Shown here piece by piece: positions 6,760 through 9,299 of a stretch of 9,299 nt of DNA. Made by a program: the position numbers and the translations under genes. The DNA is taken from the NCBI GenBank assembly GCA_031275525.1, contig JAISOP010000305.1, positions 1 through 9,299 on the forward strand, written 5' to 3'. Positions within the stretch are counted from its first letter, which is position 1. Each line of letters starts with the position of its first letter. The notes under the pieces were generated by a model. The model was not told where the DNA came from. It ran no database searches and worked only from the letters and a program-made list of their open reading frames with translations. Source of the DNA: Tannerella sp. Lineage in GTDB: Bacteria > Bacteroidota > Bacteroidia > Bacteroidales > Tannerellaceae.

Positions 6760-7323
6760 ATGATATATCAATTTCTGATTCTTTCCGACGAAGTGGACAA
6801 TTTCAGGCGCGAAATAAAAATCAGTCCCGATGCCACTTTTCTTGACTTGCACCGTGCCATTATGGACGCCGCCAAGTATAAGCACGACGAGATGTGTTCC
6901 TTTTTCATCTGCGATGAAGACTGGACCAAAAAGACCGAAATCACACTCATCGACATGGACGCATCCTCCGAAGTGGACACGTATCTGATGGAAGACACTG
7001 TACTGGATGAGTTGCTGGGAGACGAACATCAAAAACTGCTGTACGTCTTCGATTACCTGCTGGAACGTTCGTTTTTCATCGAACTGAACAAAATCATCAC
7101 GGGCCAGAATATCGACAAGCCTACCTGTTCGTTGTCTATCGGCAGTCCTCCCCCGCAGTCTATTTCCATCGACGAGATGGAAAAACGGCTTGACCAGCAC
7201 ATCGACGTGGGTGAAGATTTCTACGGCGATGCAGCCTATAATGACGACGAACTCGATTCCATTTCCGGCGATTACGACGACCCAGCCTCCGGCGGCAGCT
7301 ACTACGACGACGAACGTTATTGA
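6760..7323 (+). CDS. pRiA4b ORF-3-like (IS1096 passenger-like) protein
   Basis: A 187-residue protein of the plasmid pRiA4b ORF-3-like family (sometimes named IS1096 passenger TnpR family), a widespread family of unknown function; despite the name it is no evidence of an insertion sequence here. The family pattern is visible in MIYQFLILSDEVDNFRREIKI, the DLHRAI helix (29-34), the FFICDEDW segment (48-55), and LLYVFDYLLERSFFIEL. Residues about 155-187 form an acidic Asp/Tyr/Gly/Ser-rich tail likely to be disordered. No signal peptide or membrane helix is apparent, so it is probably cytoplasmic. The ATG at 6760 follows a -7 element. Its TGA stop (7321-7323) overlaps an ATG (7323-7325), but that ATG is out of frame with the miaA coding frame. 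Position next to miaA suggests co-transcription. Confidence 0.8.
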   Translation: MIYQFLILSDEVDNFRREIKISPDATFLDLHRAIMDAAKYKHDEMCSFFICDEDWTKKTEITLIDMDASSEVDTYLMEDTVLDELLGDEHQKLLYVFDYLLERSFFIELNKIITGQNIDKPTCSLSIGSPPPQSISIDEMEKRLDQHIDVGEDFYGDAAYNDDELDSISGDYDDPASGGSYYDDERY

Positions 7324-7331
7324 TGAACAAC

Positions 7332-7360
7332 GCAAGGTGCCTTTGGGTGCACCTCCTTGC
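7332..7360. repeat. inverted repeat over the miaA start
   Basis: GCAAGGTGC (7332-7340) can pair with GCACCTCCTTGC (7349-7360) to give about nine base pairs with a three-base bulge and an eight-base loop. The probable GTG start of miaA (7337-7339) lies inside the left arm. The right arm runs into three CTTG units (7356-7367). Such a hairpin in mRNA could hide the start; no effect is shown by sequence alone. Confidence 0.5.
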
Positions 7361-8281
7361 TTGCTTGTGCTGCTTGGTCCCACGGGCACGGGGAAGACGG
7401 AACTGAGCCTGCAACTGGCCGAAACGTTCGGCGCTCCCATCATTTCGGCCGATTCGCGCCAACTCTACCGCGACCTGTCCATCGGGACGGCGGCTCCTTC
7501 GCCGGAACAGCAGGCACGCGTCAGGCACTACATGGTTGGCACGCTTGCCCCGGAAGATTATTACAGCGCCAGCCGCTTTGAAGAAGAAGTCCTTGCCCTT
7601 TTGGAAAAACTGTTTGCGACACACCCTGTCGTCCTGATGGCCGGCGGGTCGATGATGTATATCGACGCCATCTGCAAGGGACTGGACGAGATTCCCACCG
7701 TGACGCCCGACATCAGGAAAGCGCTCTGGGTGCAATACGAACAGGAGGGGCTGGCGTTCCTCCTGGAAGAACTGAAGACGGCTGACCCTGTTCATTATCA
7801 AAAAATAGACAGGAGGAACCACAAGCGGGTCATTCATGCGCTTGAGATTTGCCGGATGACAGGCCGGCCGTATTCCTCTTTCTGTACGCGTGCCGTCCGG
7901 GAACGCCCCTTCCAAATCATTCAAATCGGCCTGGCCCGGCCGCGGGAAGAACTTTACGAACGCATCAACCGGCGGGTTGACCGGATGATGGCGGACGGAC
8001 TGCTCGACGAAGCCCGCCGCCTCTATCCCTTCCGCCATCTCAACGCACTGAACACGGTAGGTTATAAGGAACTGTTCCACTATTTCGACGGGGAATGGCC
8101 GTTAGACATGGCTGTCGAAAAAATCAAACGCAACACACGCGTCTATGCCCGCAAACAAATGACCTGGTTCAGGCGGGATAAAAGTATCGGCTGGTTTCAC
8201 CCGGACGACAGGGCTGCCATCCTGACGCATATCGAGAATGCCGTTTCAAAGGATGCAGGGTGCAAGGTGCAGGAGGTATGA
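7337..8281 (+). CDS. miaA: tRNA dimethylallyltransferase
   Basis: MiaA transfers the dimethylallyl group of DMAPP to N6 of A37 in tRNAs that read UNN codons, which improves reading accuracy. With the GTG start at 7337 the protein has 314 residues, a normal length. The P-loop-like GPTGTGKT is at 14-21, SADSRQLY at about 37-44, GTAAP just after, and the later motifs GGSMMYIDAI, HALEIC, INRRVDRMM, NTVGYKELF and ARKQMTWFRRD are all present. The start is uncertain: no in-frame ATG lies after the upstream stop, GTG 7337 and TTG 7343 both fit the family N-terminus, and an in-frame ATG at 7190 would add a Thr/Pro-rich stretch that is only the upstream acidic tail read in another frame. The last residues (DAGCKVQEV) are encoded by 7-bp repeats, so the C-terminal end is probably not conserved. 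Likely cotranscribed with the preceding gene. Confidence 0.93.
   Translation: MPLGAPPCLLVLLGPTGTGKTELSLQLAETFGAPIISADSRQLYRDLSIGTAAPSPEQQARVRHYMVGTLAPEDYYSASRFEEEVLALLEKLFATHPVVLMAGGSMMYIDAICKGLDEIPTVTPDIRKALWVQYEQEGLAFLLEELKTADPVHYQKIDRRNHKRVIHALEICRMTGRPYSSFCTRAVRERPFQIIQIGLARPREELYERINRRVDRMMADGLLDEARRLYPFRHLNALNTVGYKELFHYFDGEWPLDMAVEKIKRNTRVYARKQMTWFRRDKSIGWFHPDDRAAILTHIENAVSKDAGCKVQEV
8251..8278 (+). repeat. 7-bp tandem repeat at the 3' end of miaA
   Basis: Four 7-base units run to the stop codon: GGATGCA, GGGTGCA, AGGTGCA and GGAGGTA. The first three share the pattern RGRTGCA and the fourth is diverged. They encode the last residues of MiaA. The 9-base word GCAAGGTGC inside them (8262-8270) recurs at the miaA start (7332-7340). 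Confidence 0.6.
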
Positions 8282-8427
8282 TTTTTCCTTTATAAATTCG
8301 GGATATCCGTTTCTCTACTCTATTGCTTCCTCCGTGGCTCTCCGTGTCACCTTTTTCTTATACAGAGTTCCGGAGAGAAACATTCCCGTGTGCTCCGCCT
8401 CCGTGTTTTATCCTGCGACAGGGCGAA
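8282..8427. other. convergent intergenic region with CTCCGTG repeats
   Basis: This 146-base gap separates the ends of miaA and larC, which face each other. CTCCGTG occurs at 8330-8336, 8340-8346 and 8399-8405, with the related CCCGTGTG at 8385-8392; the first two form a 10-base tandem pair. CGGAG (8371-8375) and CTCCG (8393-8397) could make a 5-bp stem with a 17-base loop, too weak to call a terminator. The open frames crossing it on the plus strand are short and mostly antisense to larC. Confidence 0.45.
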
Positions 8428-9299
8428 TCATTCTCCGGAGGTTCCATCTTTCGAGGTTTTCGACCGTGCACCATATACCTCCTGCAAGGGGATGCCTTTT
8501 TCCCGTGCGATGCGGCGGGCGTCGTCATATTCGACGGAGATACGGGTGGTGTCGCCGAACGTCGTTTCTTTGGCTCTGACGTCGCCGTAGGGCGTGGATA
8601 CGGTGGTCGCCCTGCGAGGCAGGCACGTCCTTTCTACACGGTATTTCCGCAGGCCGATGGTTGATGTCTCGGTAAACAGGATGCGCTCCATTGCCGGGAC
8701 GTCCGCCTCGTCGCAAAGCACGTGGAGCCACGTGGCCGGACGGCATTTCTTCATATATACAGGCGTGAAAAACACGTCGCGCACACCGGCTTCGAACAGC
8801 CGTTCCATCACGTAGCCAAGTATTTCGGGCGTTGAGTCGTCGATGTTCGCTTCAATGACGGTGACGGTGTGCTGCTCCGGCATTGCGACGGTCACCGGCT
8901 CGCCCCGTACGATTCGAAGCAGGTTGGGAATGGGGAAATCCTTTGTCCCGGCGCCATAGCCCGTTTGAATGATTTTCATTTCCGGCGCCGGGCCGAAACT
9001 CTCGGCCAGTTCGGCAATGATGGCTGCGCCGGTGGGCGTCATCAATTCGCCTTCGACGTCCAGCTGCTTGAAGCCGGCGCCGCGGGCCGCCAGGACTTCC
9101 GTCACGGCGGGGACGGGTACGGGAATCGTGCCGTGCTGGCATTGGACAAACCCGTGGCCGTCGTGCAAGACGGAGGCGAAGATTTTGTCCGGCGCCAGCA
9201 AGTCAATGCAAATGGCCGTGCCCACAATGTCGATAATCGAATCGACGGCTCCGACTTCGTGAAAATGCACTTCGTCCGGCGTCGAACCGTGAATCTTGG
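8428..9299 (-). CDS. larC: nickel-pincer cofactor biosynthesis protein LarC (partial)
   Basis: LarC is the CTP-dependent cyclometallase that inserts nickel into the pyridinium bisthiocarboxylate precursor to make the nickel-pincer nucleotide used by lactate racemase LarA and its relatives. The reading frame continues to the window edge, so only the last 289 residues are seen and roughly the first quarter is missing; the GTG at 9270 is internal, because KIHGSTPDE precedes it in frame as expected. Visible family segments are HFHEVGAVDS, HGTIPVPVPAV, LMTPTGAAI, TGYGAGTKDF, then the C-terminal domain with EANIDDSTPEILGYV and PVYMKKCRPATWLHV. The gene is a single frame here, with no sign of the larC1/larC2 frameshift known in Lactobacillus. 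It converges on miaA. No other lar gene is in the window, so the partner enzyme is unknown. Confidence 0.92.
   Translation of the reverse strand, partial: KIHGSTPDEVHFHEVGAVDSIIDIVGTAICIDLLAPDKIFASVLHDGHGFVQCQHGTIPVPVPAVTEVLAARGAGFKQLDVEGELMTPTGAAIIAELAESFGPAPEMKIIQTGYGAGTKDFPIPNLLRIVRGEPVTVAMPEQHTVTVIEANIDDSTPEILGYVMERLFEAGVRDVFFTPVYMKKCRPATWLHVLCDEADVPAMERILFTETSTIGLRKYRVERTCLPRRATTVSTPYGDVRAKETTFGDTTRISVEYDDARRIAREKGIPLQEVYGARSKTSKDGTSGE

Noticed and set aside
6760..7323. Insertion sequence suggested by the IS1096 name
   Set aside because: There is no transposase, terminal inverted repeat or target duplication; the family name is historical.
7190..7336. N-terminal extension of MiaA from ATG 7190
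   Set aside because: The Thr/Pro-rich stretch is the acidic tail of the upstream gene read in another frame, and MiaA proteins normally start a few residues before the P-loop.
5917..7443. 508-residue minus-strand open frame
   Set aside because: It is antisense to lpxA and to the pRiA4b-like gene, both clearly recognisable, and its Val/Asp-rich composition is that of a shadow frame.
8268..8486. 12-base inverted match TGCAGGAGGTAT (8268-8279) with its complement at 8475-8486 inside larC
   Set aside because: In a window of this size two or three such matches are expected by chance, and each copy sits in coding sequence for Gln-Glu-Val. Kept only as a note.
8282..8664. Plus-strand open frames of 66-113 residues after miaA
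   Set aside because: They run through repeats and antisense to the well-supported larC gene, with no recognisable domain.

Overview
The window looks like chromosomal DNA from a member of the Bacteroidota, most likely order Bacteroidales. The strongest evidence is a single-chain LpxC-FabZ fusion, which is typical of that phylum, inside the gene order lpxD - lpxC/fabZ - lpxA. Supporting evidence is the prfA-pyrF pair, a pRiA4b ORF-3-like gene directly before miaA, the lack of clear Shine-Dalgarno sequences, and a TAnnTTTG-type -7 promoter element. No rRNA, tRNA, CRISPR array, transposase or phage gene was seen.

Positions 1-726 carry no gene I can support. They hold a mosaic of short repeats: a strong C/G-rich hairpin (123-142), a degenerate 9-bp tandem repeat (235-279), a 7-bp tandem repeat (329-349), and an exactly phased array of eight 21-bp units, each centred on a TTCCGGAA palindrome (about 388-552). 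The array is followed by an AT-rich leader and then an uncharacterised 217-residue protein (727-1380). That protein has a helical N-terminal half and a C-terminal half resembling a fibronectin-III-like beta domain. Its UAA stop abuts, in the same frame, the UUG start of prfA (release factor 1, 1381-2475). pyrF (2488-3318) follows after 12 bases.

After a 143-base gap containing a G8 tract comes the lipid A operon: lpxD (3462-4508), lpxC-fabZ (start probably 4513, end 5898) and lpxA (5902-6687). The genes are packed with gaps of 3-4 bases. Together they carry out the first acylation (LpxA), the committed deacetylation (LpxC) and the second acylation (LpxD) of UDP-GlcNAc. The FabZ domain belongs to fatty-acid elongation and draws on the same beta-hydroxyacyl-ACP pool. 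A separate unit with its own -7 element follows: a pRiA4b ORF-3-like protein with an acidic tail (6760-7323), then miaA (tRNA i6A37 prenylation, about 7337-8281).

miaA is bracketed by repeat-like sequence. A GCAAGGTGC hairpin covers its probable GTG start, and four 7-bp repeats encode its last residues. A convergent gap (8282-8427) contains degenerate CTCCGTG repeats. The window closes with the C-terminal part of larC on the minus strand (nickel-pincer cofactor synthesis), which is cut by the window edge.

Most genes here are ordinary housekeeping genes. The least explained parts are the palindromic array with the 217-residue protein, the UAA/UUG junction in front of prfA, and the repeat-remodelled ends of miaA.
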